Source: Imbricaverruca yamaguchii (taxonomy: Eukaryota; Arthropoda; Thecostraca; Neoverrucidae). From it: DNA of 64,000 nucleotides. The number at the start of each line of letters is the position of its first letter. Position 1 is the first letter of the stretch. Below are positions 53,991 to 64,000 of the stretch, piece after piece. The stretch lies in assembly GCA_034440575.1 (NCBI GenBank), contig JAOTOL010001620.1:2494501-2558500 (forward strand), written 5' to 3'. A program made the translations under genes and the position numbers. The notes beneath the pieces were generated by a model. It worked only from the letters and a program-made list of their open reading frames with translations, made no database searches and had not been told where the DNA came from.

Positions 53991-56900
53991 CACTGCAGCC
54001 GGCTGTTGTCGGTGGCGCCGGCTCGAATGAATGCCACTAGCAAATTCCCACATATCCTGTTGGAGGTGTGACAGGGTTCTGACGTTTTACTTGTGAAGTC
54101 CGCAGTAGATGTTTAGACAAAAGGCAAATTCTGCCCGGACCGTTTTTGTCGGTATGTGCACGAGGTCCTTCCAGTCATGAAGAATGGAGTTGTAATCACA
54201 TGGACCAATGGCCCAGCCGACCTCCGGGTGGGAACGATGCGGACTCGTCGGTTGGGATCGATACGTTCCCGTGATTCCTCTCGATATGCACACACCTCAG
54301 TAAAGCTTCCGGCCAGCATTGCCTTGGTGATAATGTGCCCAGCCAGCACGGATGCTCAACGTGCGGCAGAAACATAGGTCTGAATTTATTCATAAACACA
54401 GACGAATATTTCCCGGAAACATAGCTTGCAAATGCAAGGCCTGGTATCAATATTTTAATAATCATGCCAGGAGTTGTCGTACACCTAGCTAAAAAGTAAC
54501 TGTCTGTTCGACATTGTCAAATAATGCGGAGTCGAAAAAGCCATCCATCTTTCCACGTAAGGTAATAACACGAGCGAAGGCTACTTTGCACTTGAAGGAA
54601 AGGAACGCCGCGAGAAGCACAAGAAGCCATGACGGGACGTTTTTCCAGCTCCAAATTTCAGTGCTATTTGAGGACGCACTGAGAGATCACCAAGTCGGTT
54701 GATATCACAACAATTTCAGGAGACAGGTACCGACATTGTTTAGGATGATGGGCGTCAGAACTGCTTCTGAGGATAACCGATCTGTGATGGAATTATACTC
54801 CAATAAATTTAATCTTCTTGGAATGTCTTTTCAAGAGTTGTTTCCCAGGAAGCAAACGTTCGATCGTCTCATGTTGCTTGAGTGTCCAGACATGGTGTAG
54901 CATGTTGATGCTCCTGTGTATGCTCTATGCCATGTTGGTGCTCTTGTGTGTGTTTTGTGTGCTCTGTGCCATGTTGGTGTTCTTTTGATATGTGCAGTTT
55001 TTATCGACTGCGTTAAATGTATTATTTCTTTATGCTTCATATCACATCATGCCCATGGCAAGTAATCGTGGACTCTTACTGCGTTGTAAACATATACCCT
55101 TACTATATTGTTGAAATAATCACAGGAACTGCTGAAGGAGGGGTGGTCCCCGAATAGTTTTTTTCCAGGGATATCCGCCGAACGCGTGGTGATATATATC
55201 ACTATCAAATTTGGCGTACTTTCTGAGAATTTAATAGCGGATTTTCTGATCCTAAGATTTATGTTTTGCAATCCAGGGTTGCCCCGCTAGGTGAGTTCAA
55301 TATCAGGTTATCGGCGACGAAGGTTGTCATTTTTTAGGATACTTACCTAGATGTGTCAAAATAGTGCTTAAAAATGCCTCGAAGCTTAGCATGTCAATAT
55401 TGCGAGCATTTTGAGGCATTTCCTAAAGTTTTTGCTCTGCACCTCTCTCCGTAGAAATGAAGAATTGTTGAAATGTCATTCGTAACTCTTGTAGGCAGCT
55501 AAATGAAAATTACATCCTCTTAGCAAATGATTTGACATGTCTTCTACTCATATTTGCACCCTCTTAAGGTCATTCAAGGTCAACGACTCAGGTAATCTGG
55601 GCTGGTCTGAGTTGATCCTCTTTTTGCAGGAAATTGATTCTAGAGTAGTTTTTGAACAACCGATTCTATTTCAGCATGTTATTTGTCGTATGGTACTAAA
55701 ATTATAGAAACATGACATAGATTACCATAGGTTAATGATGAAACTCATACGGTGTGATCTGAGATGAACTTCTTGAAGAAAAAAATGTTCTTACTTGGGT
55801 AGCTTTCGATGCTTAATTCGAACATTCACCTCTTCTTTTTACTCTTCTAGTGCACAAATTGTAGAATTGGATAGCCGTGAAAAGTGGAACTATGAGTGGT
55901 GGTACCCAATCTAATGTTGCTGCATAACATCTTATCAAGTTTTGTGTACCATGTATTGCAGCGCATTGTGCTAAGTCCACTTGTTTCCATTCATCGTTTT
56001 ATCTTTCGTAGTTTGGAAGTTACAGTACAAATACGTTTCAATGACGAAAAGCTATGTTGCTTCCCACGCCTACGACGCGTGACCTTGACCTTGAAGGTGA
56101 CTACCATCTCAATAATGTCATGGTAGTCACCAGAGACTCAACTAACTATTTGTGCCACGTTTTCCTAAAAAACTTCACTTGACTAGTGGGAGGAGTCGAA
56201 GTCTGGGACGATAGATCTGTCAGTCCGTGCCACCACGACCTCGACCCATTTCATCCGACCTGGAGGATCAAGGATAAAATGTTGAGAACTTTGTTGACAC
56301 CCCTGAACAGGTAAAGGATAGTGCTGTGGCGCTATTTTCCCGCCGATGAAAACTGCGTGTATCTACGCGGTCCAGAACAAAAGTAGAAGCGGGGATAACG
56401 AAGAAAGAAGTGCGGAGCCATATATTTTGTGGTAGAAACATCATTTTCTCGTCCGGAAGCCAAATAGTTGTTTACCATGTGATTACCATGACCAAATAAT
56501 AAGACTTATTTATGACGGGCGCATTTGTGCCAGTTGTACACCTAACTTTCAAATTGTGTTTGACTTCAGAAGCCTCCGGACTTGTCCCGGTATAGCCGGA
56601 ACAGTTCCTGTGCTATCCAGTTGCCGTCTGCTCAGAAAGAAGAGCTCGAGGAGCATTATCGCGCGATGGACCTGAGACTGGTGAGACACGACAAGACTGA
56701 ACCATTTCTCTGACGCAAAACACATCCCTCAATAGCCGAGCTTCTCACCCGACAGAACGTCCCTCCTACGCCTGAGCTACCCCTCTCGAGAAAAGCATTA
56801 TTATCGGTAATTGAGTTGCCATCTTTCGGTATGCTAGCTTAGGCACCGAAAAGGCGCCTATGCTACCATCTTCAAGCACAGCCCTCTGAGTGATATCTCT

Positions 56901-57250
56901 TCATTTGCGGTCTTTGGTGTAATGACCAGTAGAATCCTGCGCGAGCGACTGTATGAGTCTCTCATATGGGCATGCACAATGAACTCCATTACCAGAATGT
57001 GGTCTAGGAGAAAGAAGTCGTCGCGATGGCATCTCAGACATGAGCAGTCTGAGAACCGACAGCTCGACACATGCCAAGTTCGCAATGTGATTTGTAAGAC
57101 ACTTCCTTTTTTACCGAATGTAACATGTGCGTACTCACTCCCTTTGTAAGGATATTTGAAAAGGGTATCCGTGTTGCTGGCTTTCCAATTATATATTATA
57201 TTCCAATTAATTTCGATAATATGGTGTCGATATATTCTTATAACTATAAA
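53991..57250. other. Unique sequence with small hairpins, no gene recognised
   Basis: At about 54890-54990 a loose ~35-bp repeat (GCCATGTTGGTGCTCTTGTG) appears about three times. At 56096-56131 a perfect 12-bp stem, GGTGACTACCAT / ATGGTAGTCACC, follows a TGACCTTGACCTTGAAGG motif. AAGGTCATTCAAGGTCA lies near 55566. Frames up to about 105 codons show no similarity. Confidence 0.4.
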
Positions 57251-57255
57251 TAAGC

Positions 57256-57432
<177 letters not shown>

Positions 57433-57433
57433 C

Positions 57434-57615
57434 ATTTTTTTTATCGTACGTTTAATCCGAGTCCTTGCTGGGATGGCTTTGTGACCCAGGGTCATATTAA
57501 TAAGCAGAGCTTGATGCGTGAACCCTGGCCCCACTGCCGGATCCATGAATTCCAGTTCAACGGCAAAATTGTTACCAGAAGTTTAACGTGCCGCTAATGC
57601 ACCGACACAAGCACC
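57434..57615 (-). mobile_element. SINE family 1, 5'-truncated minus-strand copy
   Basis: The reverse complement carries the family body in order: TCGGTGCATTAGCGGCACG, TTAAACTTCTGG, CCGTTGAACTGGAATTCATG, GTGGGGCCAGGGTTCACGC, AAGCTCTGCTTATTAATA and ACCCTGGGTCAC. It ends in a run of eight A. The tRNA-like head is missing, so it cannot be transcribed from its own promoter. Confidence 0.8.
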
Positions 57616-58980
57616 CCAGTACCCGACCATATCGGAACATGTAACATGTAACTATGTACATAGGTTCAAGTTGAATTACATAAATATATACATAATTCGG
57701 AGACATGCACTTAGTGTGATTTCTTCACGCCTCCCTTCCCTTCTGTTTCATTTTTCCTGTCTCCAGTCATACATTATTGCACGTCTGATTGCTATGACCC
57801 ACATGCGCATCCATCGAGTCCTCTATCTATGATCTCTCTCTCTCTCTCTCTGCCGTTTATCCCTCTCGCTCTGTGCGTGTGTGCGCCACTCTCCCGGCAC
57901 CGCCCCGAGTCTCGCATCCGTTACAACACCCATCGCCGCGCAGCTTTTGTTCTCGGTCGGCCAGCGGCAGGAGCCCCAGTGAGAACCGGTGACCCCTCGC
58001 GACGCACGGTCGCCAGGGGGGTCAGCGCGACCGACCTCTCGGAGCGGCCGACGGCGCTGCTCCAGGTCGAGCTGACGAAACTGTCGCCCCCCAGTCGCGC
58101 GCAGTGTGCCCGCCGGGCTGCAGGGGTGACAGGGCCCAGCTGAAGCTGATGTAATCGCTCAAGTGCAGTGGCCATCATCTGGCGCGCGTGCATGCCAGAT
58201 CGTGATGGTCGCCTTGCCGGCCAGAAGACCACCGTCTTCTGGCCTCTCTTCGAGGCGAGGATGGTATCCTCTCCTCTCCTCTCCTCTCCTGACTAGGCGA
58301 GAGGGGAGGAGCAGAAGGACCGGGCGACCTGCCGCCATGCGATGGCGAAGTTGTCGATTAAAAACTGTTCAGCTACTGTATGCTTTCGTGACGTAGGTAT
58401 TGAGATGTGACGGAGTCCGGCTACTTCTTACCTATACAATTTGATGTATGGTGAGTGGTCAAGTTATAGCAGAAAATATGAACGATGGCGTAGTTTGAGC
58501 AGGGAATACCTCCGGGCGCTTAATCGGGAAATGAGATCCAAAAGCTAAGACAGGCTTGGTCAACATGAATACAACCCCTCATCTCCGTTTTATTCGAATC
58601 TGTGCAGAAGTGATACAAGGCTTCAGCCTTGAACACGGCAATACTAGGCTCATAAAAGACGCACGCACCATGCGTGCCTACTTGATGCATTCTAACATCA
58701 TCCAAGTGCAAAACGCTTTTGGCACAAGAGTCTGACGGCATGGCATGCATAAGTCAGTGATGAACATCAATGCTCCGTAAGCGATTGGGACATCTCGGCA
58801 GTGAGGGGGAAGGTGTAGGGGGGGGGGGGGTACGCGACCTACTGCACACTGGCGTGCCGTCGCGGTGAGTCACACCCTCGCATTAAGCCCCGTCTGCTGG
58901 CGCGCGCCATCGCAGGGGCGCGCCTGCAACGGGCCCGCCTGAATCCAGGCCATTTTCTTCTCCTTTGTCCCTCAGCGGAG
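57616..58980. other. Unique sequence, no gene recognised
   Basis: CT-rich near 57830-57860, then GC-rich to about 58330. A five-unit CTCTC run lies at 58268-58290 and a G run at about 58820. No domain-bearing frame. Confidence 0.4.
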
Positions 58981-59438
58981 GAAAAATTCCGTCCATTAGT
59001 GAATTTTCGCCCCGTGTTAATGGCTGCACCGAGCCGGCCGCCGCGGTGTGGGTCCAGGTCGAGTCGCGCCGGTTGCCAGACGACCTTCTGTGTGCACGCC
59101 GGCCGATCGGTCAGCGATAGCGGGCTGCATCGGTTTCCAAACGGTTACTCAAGTGCGGCCTTGGCGGCCCTTCACGTGCCGCGCGGTGGCCGGCACAAAA
59201 GCGCGCGCCGGCGCCGTTGTTGTGGCGGCGCGGGTCACGTGCCGTCGCCCGCCGTTGATCCAGCCGTTGCCACACTGCCGACGCGACGCCGGCTCCTGTC
59301 GCGAAATTGGCGCCGCCCGTGCGGTCACCGTCCCGCGGGCCGCACCTCCCCCATCCCTCACTCCCTCACACCGTCCCGTGGGCCGCACCCCTCCCGTCCC
59401 TCATTCCCTCATCGTGGTGTATTTGGTCCCGTCATGCG
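58981..59438. other. GC/CpG-rich segment
   Basis: Strong CpG content with GCGCGC and CCGCC words. Frames of about 150 codons on the plus strand run directly into the 40-bp array and are compositional. Confidence 0.35.
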
Positions 59439-59439
59439 G

Positions 59440-59895
59440 GCGGATGCCAGGGGAGGCTGAGTGGTCTGGCTTTGTGTGGGTGGATGTCAGGGGAGGCTGA
59501 GTGGTCTGGCTTTGTGTGGGTGGATGTCAGGGGAGGCTGAGTTGTCTGGCTTTGTGTGGGTGGATGTCGGGGGTTCTTTGTGTGGGTGGATGTCAGGGGA
59601 GGCTGAGTTGTCTGGCTTTGTGTGGGTGGATGTCAGAGGAGGCTGAGTTGTCTGGCTTTGTGTGGGTGGATGTCAGGGGCGGCGTAGTTGTCTGGCTTTG
59701 TGTGGGTGGATGGAGGAGGCTGTGTTGTCTGGCTTTGTGTGGGTGGATGTCAGGGGAGGCTGAGTCGTCTGGCTTTGTGTGGGTGGATGTCAGGGGAGGC
59801 TGAGTCGTCTGGCTTTGTGTGGGTGGATGTCAGGGGAGGCTGAGTTGTCTGGCTTTGTGTGGGTGGATGCCAGGGGAGGCTGAGTTGTCTGGCTT
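59440..59895. repeat. 40-bp satellite (GTGTGGGTGGATGTCAGGGG core), ~11 units
   Basis: Units contain GTGTGGGTGGATGTCAGGGG followed by AGGCTGAGTTGTCTGGCTTT, with short deletions near 59565 and 59705. G-rich on the plus strand; Trp/Cys/Val/Gly frames are array translations. Not related to the 40-bp unit at 38.6 kb. Confidence 0.9.
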
Positions 59896-61100
59896 CTTAT
59901 CTCACTTCGCAACCTCCACACTGATTTAAGAGTGATTGAGGGGTGGCCTGAGAGCGACTGCTTAAATGTGTTGCACGGACGAACAGAATAGAGTGCGTAT
60001 CCTGCCCATACTCGGAGCAAGGACACTTCATTTTTCGTTCAAGCCACCGACGTGAGCACACTCATCTGTCACACGGACTTGAATGGGACTCCATGTGGCA
60101 GCTTTCGCATAAGGGCCTTTTTGTCTATTTTGAAGGATCTCATCCAGAGGATTTCCCCGATTGGGATGAGGGCTCCCAAATATAGAAGACTTGCAGATAT
60201 GCAGTCGGTGCAGACGACGGCGTCTGTATCAATGCTTGCGACAGAGCAGCCTTGCAGCACACCTCGTGTCCTCGCTTGTTCAACACCTCCGATGGTCTTT
60301 GTATTGATGACTGCCACACAGCCAGCAGATCCATAGCTCACCGCTTGTCCTCGTTCATCCTACACCTCCGACTGGATTTGCACCGATGGTATAGCAGACA
60401 CAGAGAAGGGACCCCTTCTCCACCTGCTTGCTGACTGGCTCCTCATCTGCCGTTCTCCACAAATCTACTTAGTGGTTGTTTATTTCAAATGCCTGCGTAC
60501 GCTCCCCTGATGCAGTGGAACGATTGTGGGCCGACAACCTGGATTACACTCTTTCTCCGTCCTAATATCTCCTTTCTCATCTCGCATGCCTCATTTCTCA
60601 TATCAAATGATCTGTCCAATGTCCACTGTGTATAAAGCTATCAAAAGGAGCAGCACAAACCATCCGTTTTGTTACCAGTTCCTAGCCGGCAAACAGAGGT
60701 GTCAGTTCTTGGCCTGTCTGACCTACTATAGACAGCTACTGAAGCCTCAGTTGTCCGCGAATCACCTGTCGTTATCTCCGAGTGACCTGTTGGCAGTGAC
60801 CTTGCACGGCTTTGCCCTTCCATGACCACCAGCAGGAGCTGCCGCTCCATGGTGGTGACGCGACGGCGAACTGAGCGCACATTAGTGGTGCAAACTGTTG
60901 GCATCCGGCGCGCCCACCAGGAAGTCAGTTTGACAGATGAGTCCGCCGCACGTGCCGGGTGCGTGTCCACCCGACCGACGGTGTCGCGCAAGGTCGCCGT
61001 CTGTGATCGTTCGTCCAGCCCTTCCGAGCGATTTGTCCGACAAGCGGTTCACGGTCGTCACGTCGCCCGCGAGCGCGGACACGTCTGTGGTCGAGGACCG
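59896..61100. other. Unique sequence, no gene recognised
   Basis: Mixed composition. Around 60240-60400 two loosely similar ~75-bp blocks share GTCCTCG and ACACCTCCGA. No coding evidence. Confidence 0.4.
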
Positions 61101-61104
61101 GGCG

Positions 61105-61545
61105 TCCGCCCTGGAGGGTGGAGGCCGGGCGGCCGGCGCTCGCTCCGGCGCGTGGAGGACACGCCCCGGGGGGGGGGGGCTGGCAGTGACCCGGCGAGCG
61201 GCAGGTGGAGGACACGCCCCGGGCGGCCGGCGCTCCCTCCGGCGCGTGGAGGACACGCCCCGGGGCGGGCTGGTAGCGACCCAGCGAGGGGCAGGTGGAG
61301 GACATGCCCCGAGGCGGCCTGGCAGTGACCCAGCGAGCGGCAGGTTGAGGACACGCCCCAGGGCGGGCTGGCAGTGACCCAGCGAGCGGCAGGTGGAGGA
61401 CATGCCCCGAGGCGGGCTGGCAGTGACCCAGCGAGCGGCAGGTGGAGGACACGCCCCGGGCGGGCGGCGCTCCCTCCGGCGCGTGGAGGACACGCCCCGG
61501 GGCGGCCTGGCAGTGACCCAGCGAGCGGCAGGTGGCCGGCGGCGG
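61105..61545. repeat. ~49-bp GC-rich minisatellite, ~9 units of two types
   Basis: The common core GTGGAGGACACGCCCCGGGG is joined either to GGCTGGCAGTGACCCAGCGA (49-bp type) or to CGGCGCTCCCTCCGGCGC (shorter type). The types alternate. Frames of 146-243 codons on both strands are array translations. Confidence 0.85.
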
Positions 61546-62680
61546 CGGAGTTGCGGCATCGCCTGAGGCGGTTCGGTTGCATCAGTGGTAATTGATCCGG
61601 TCTTGCTGCACACTCGACCGACATCGGAGAGCGTCAGAGCTTTGCGAAATTTGATCGGATGTGCGACAGCTTTACGATACTGCCCGAGGGGATCACCGTT
61701 ATGCGCTGCTGTAGGTGCGATTACAGCGGCATTCTGCTCCCCTCTAGGGCACTGAATGTTCTCATAGTATAAATTACGTCACTTTTAGTCTCAACTAAGA
61801 GCATTCCAAATATGAACACAAAGACATGGTCGCTTTTATATTGATTACAGGAAGGATTCCAGGGTCGATTTTGTGTTGCCAATGCCACATTCTGGATATG
61901 GTGGTCGAACAGATCGGTCGGTGTTCGAGCCTCCTACTTCGAGGTTGTGGTGCCAATATTTACTAGTGGTTGGTATGAGCATGCCGGGTATCGCCATATG
62001 TATCGCCTACACACTCTTAGACGTTGTCGACATCTGTGAAGTATGTTTTTTTGGTAGCTACAATTTCAACGGCATATTAATGTTTAATTTAATGCCTTTG
62101 TCACCCAAAACCATTAATCGTAGCCCACGCTATTTAGCATCATAACTACCTTTATGACTTGGCAGTCATGCATTCAGTGTACATTGAGAGGTGAGTGTAG
62201 CCTTCGCATAAGCCGGCAAACTCGTCGTTGCTTACTGGTACCTGAACGCTTAATTTTTCTGATATGACAGGGAAAACACGTATCGAATCTGTTCCCAGTA
62301 TTGCATTTACTTATAGCTGCAAATTTGTACAAACCATAATGCCAGGTCTTGTTCATGGACCGGCGAGACCTGGGATTAAAAATCTGCCGCAAACCCGGCT
62401 TGTGCCGGCAGAGCCAGGACAGCAATGGTCCGTGCCGGAGATTATTGCCAACTATGAGAAGACCGTTTGAAGTGGAAAATTGTCGTCAACTTGGCACAGA
62501 TATCCATATATCGATGACGTATGAACGTCGGCAGTGACAAATTGCTCAGAGACATCTCGAAGCAAGTGAAATGGCATGGTGAGGTGGTGAGAGTAAGTGA
62601 GAGGTCCATCTGTTCAAATCAAGTGAGGTACGGAGTGTGTGACGCGTGATAAATCATCCAATTTGTTCCACCCGCGTACT
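61546..62680. other. Unique sequence, no gene recognised
   Basis: AT-moderate sequence with short frames only. A small palindrome, CCAGGTCT / AGACCTGG, sits at about 62342-62373. Confidence 0.4.
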
Positions 62681-63225
62681 GCTCCTGTGCGGCCCAGCTG
62701 AGCAGGGCAGACAGGCGACAGCTGGCGCGCGCGCCACATCCGCCGCCACTGCGCCACTTTCACTCTCCGGCGGCGGACACCGCATGTTCGACCGCCGTGC
62801 CAAAACGGCCAACACACAAACGTTTTTCGCAACGTCTCTCTCCCGGCCGCGAATCCGGCGCGACCGGCTGCGGTCAGAGGCGCGCTGGCAGCGCACGCGC
62901 CGAGCCTGCCTCACGTCACGGCCGGCCGCCATGGCGCCGGCGCCGTGGCCGACGTGCACCCGTCGCCGATCGGCGGGTCAACAGGCCGTGACACGGCGTG
63001 ACGCAGCCAGTCACCCCCTCCCCCTCCCCCTCACACGGCACGGTGTGGCCACGAGAGGCGAGCGCCGGCCGCCGCCGCGCCGCCCGCGGCACTCGGCGGG
63101 CACTGAACCGGCCAGCTGTTTACCGGACTTGCGCGTGCCATCGAAGGCGTCGAGGTCGCGACCTCTGTCGGCGACCTTGGCGTGCGGGAACGTTGGTCGC
63201 TGACGCCGACAAGGCCCCGGGTCAC
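62681..63225. other. GC/CpG-rich segment
   Basis: Rich in CGGCC, GCGCGC and CCGCCG words with a CCCCTC run near 63015. Frames up to 185 codons overlap on both strands. It resembles the other GC-rich blocks in the window, and a promoter role cannot be judged. Confidence 0.35.
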
Positions 63226-64000
63226 GCGCCACTGTGACTGATTAGTGGTGGCTTGGGGGAGGCTGTGTGTGGTGAGGGGAGGAGAAGGGTAATCACTCGG
63301 GACTGAAGTACCGATTATGCCATTATCCGCTCAGCGGAATCGATGGCGATCTGGTACGTCCTTGGTCGGTCGACGTCCTCCAGCGAACGAATAACAATGT
63401 TTGGACATTTGTCTCCCGGTGCCAATAGACCGTGTGACGTATGATGAACATTGCTTCACCGCTATGATTTTAATATCACTATAATTTGCGCTTTCTCCAT
63501 CGAGGGTCACGTTCACGCAGAATGCATATATTGGTCATTTTACTTTCGAAAATCTTAATTCTAGTGCAAATGCTTGTGTTTTTATTCCATTTAATTGCCT
63601 TCTGGCTACACCGTGCCTACCCAGGTCTGGTTTGCCACGCTGAATGGTGGGTAAAAATGCTACAAATTTCTTCAGTTGCAAATCAATAATTTGTATTTTA
63701 GGAGCAAGTTCGCCGACCAAAAGAAACTTCTTGATTTTCGTGTATATCGTGTCGCCGTCATCCATTCCAGTGAAAATGTCCTACGATATATTCTTTCCGT
63801 CTGCGTGCACGAGTGTGCACAAGTTGTGTTGGACAAAAATGTTTATTTTGAATACAGAAGTGATTTCGTTAGGAGAATATAGTAACTATAGTAACTGCTA
63901 AGTATGGATTGTTCGCGGCAACCACATCAGCGAAAAAAAATCGACTGACTTCACCTTTGCGCGTAATCGCTCCAAAGAGACCCTGGCATCAGCCCTGCCA
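63226..64000. other. Unique sequence to the window edge
   Basis: AT-richer with short frames (up to 85 codons). No repeat or gene recognised. Confidence 0.4.

Noticed and set aside
56715..56795. tRNA or SINE on the minus strand (TAGCTCAGGCG A-box match)
   Set aside because: No B box at the proper distance and no match to either SINE body.

Overview
This window looks like non-coding DNA from an invertebrate animal nucleus. The signs are degenerate non-LTR retrotransposon (LINE) coding sequence of the CR1/L2/jockey type, tRNA-derived SINEs with split RNA polymerase III boxes, a decayed IS630/Tc1-mariner transposase, non-autonomous elements with terminal inverted repeats (TIRs), long CA/TA microsatellites, and no bacterial-style packing of genes. 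A short TTAGG-type run near 14.6 kb weakly favours an arthropod; the species cannot be named from this sequence. I find no intact host protein-coding gene, rRNA gene or functional tRNA gene.

Layout. 0-11 kb: a TIR element (1.79-2.89 kb), 12-bp and ~46-bp minisatellites (5.9-6.7 kb), a very GC/CpG-rich block (6.8-7.4 kb) and a 5'-truncated LINE on the minus strand (8.3-10.1 kb). 11-25 kb: short-period minisatellites, a possible MITE (13.3-13.7 kb), one copy of SINE family 2 (15.25 kb), a 21-bp satellite (15.7-16.1 kb), a SINE split by a 1.3-kb TIR element (19.4-21.05 kb) and a second LINE 3' end (21.65-22.1 kb). 25-34 kb: a 22-bp satellite (25.5-27.3 kb), a CT tract, 12-, 15- and 13-bp arrays, an inverted-repeat element (32.1-32.4 kb), a second SINE-2 copy and another 22-bp array (32.9-33.9 kb). 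34-43 kb: a long hairpin element (34.2 kb), an intact-looking SINE-1 (35.0-35.4 kb), the dead transposase (35.9-37.0 kb), a 40-bp array (38.6-39.7 kb) and a second copy of the first TIR element (42.06-43.10 kb). 43.7-50 kb: a 4.7-kb array of a ~25-bp unit, then 13-bp and 23/24-bp arrays. 50-64 kb: mostly unique non-coding sequence with microsatellites, a minus-strand SINE-1 fragment, a 40-bp array (59.4-59.9 kb) and a 49-bp array (61.1-61.5 kb).

Roughly a quarter of the window is tandem repeat, made of more than twenty unrelated motifs. All the very long open frames (400 to nearly 2000 codons) lie inside these arrays. They are arithmetic by-products: either no stop codon occurs in any phase of the unit, or the unit length is a multiple of three. 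The most notable biology is the mobile-element layer: a TIR family with GC-rich palindromes just inside both ends and internal AGGTCA half-sites, a nested SINE/TIR insertion that gives a relative age, and several hairpin-forming MITE-like structures. All copy numbers are array length divided by period, and all similarity statements are by eye.
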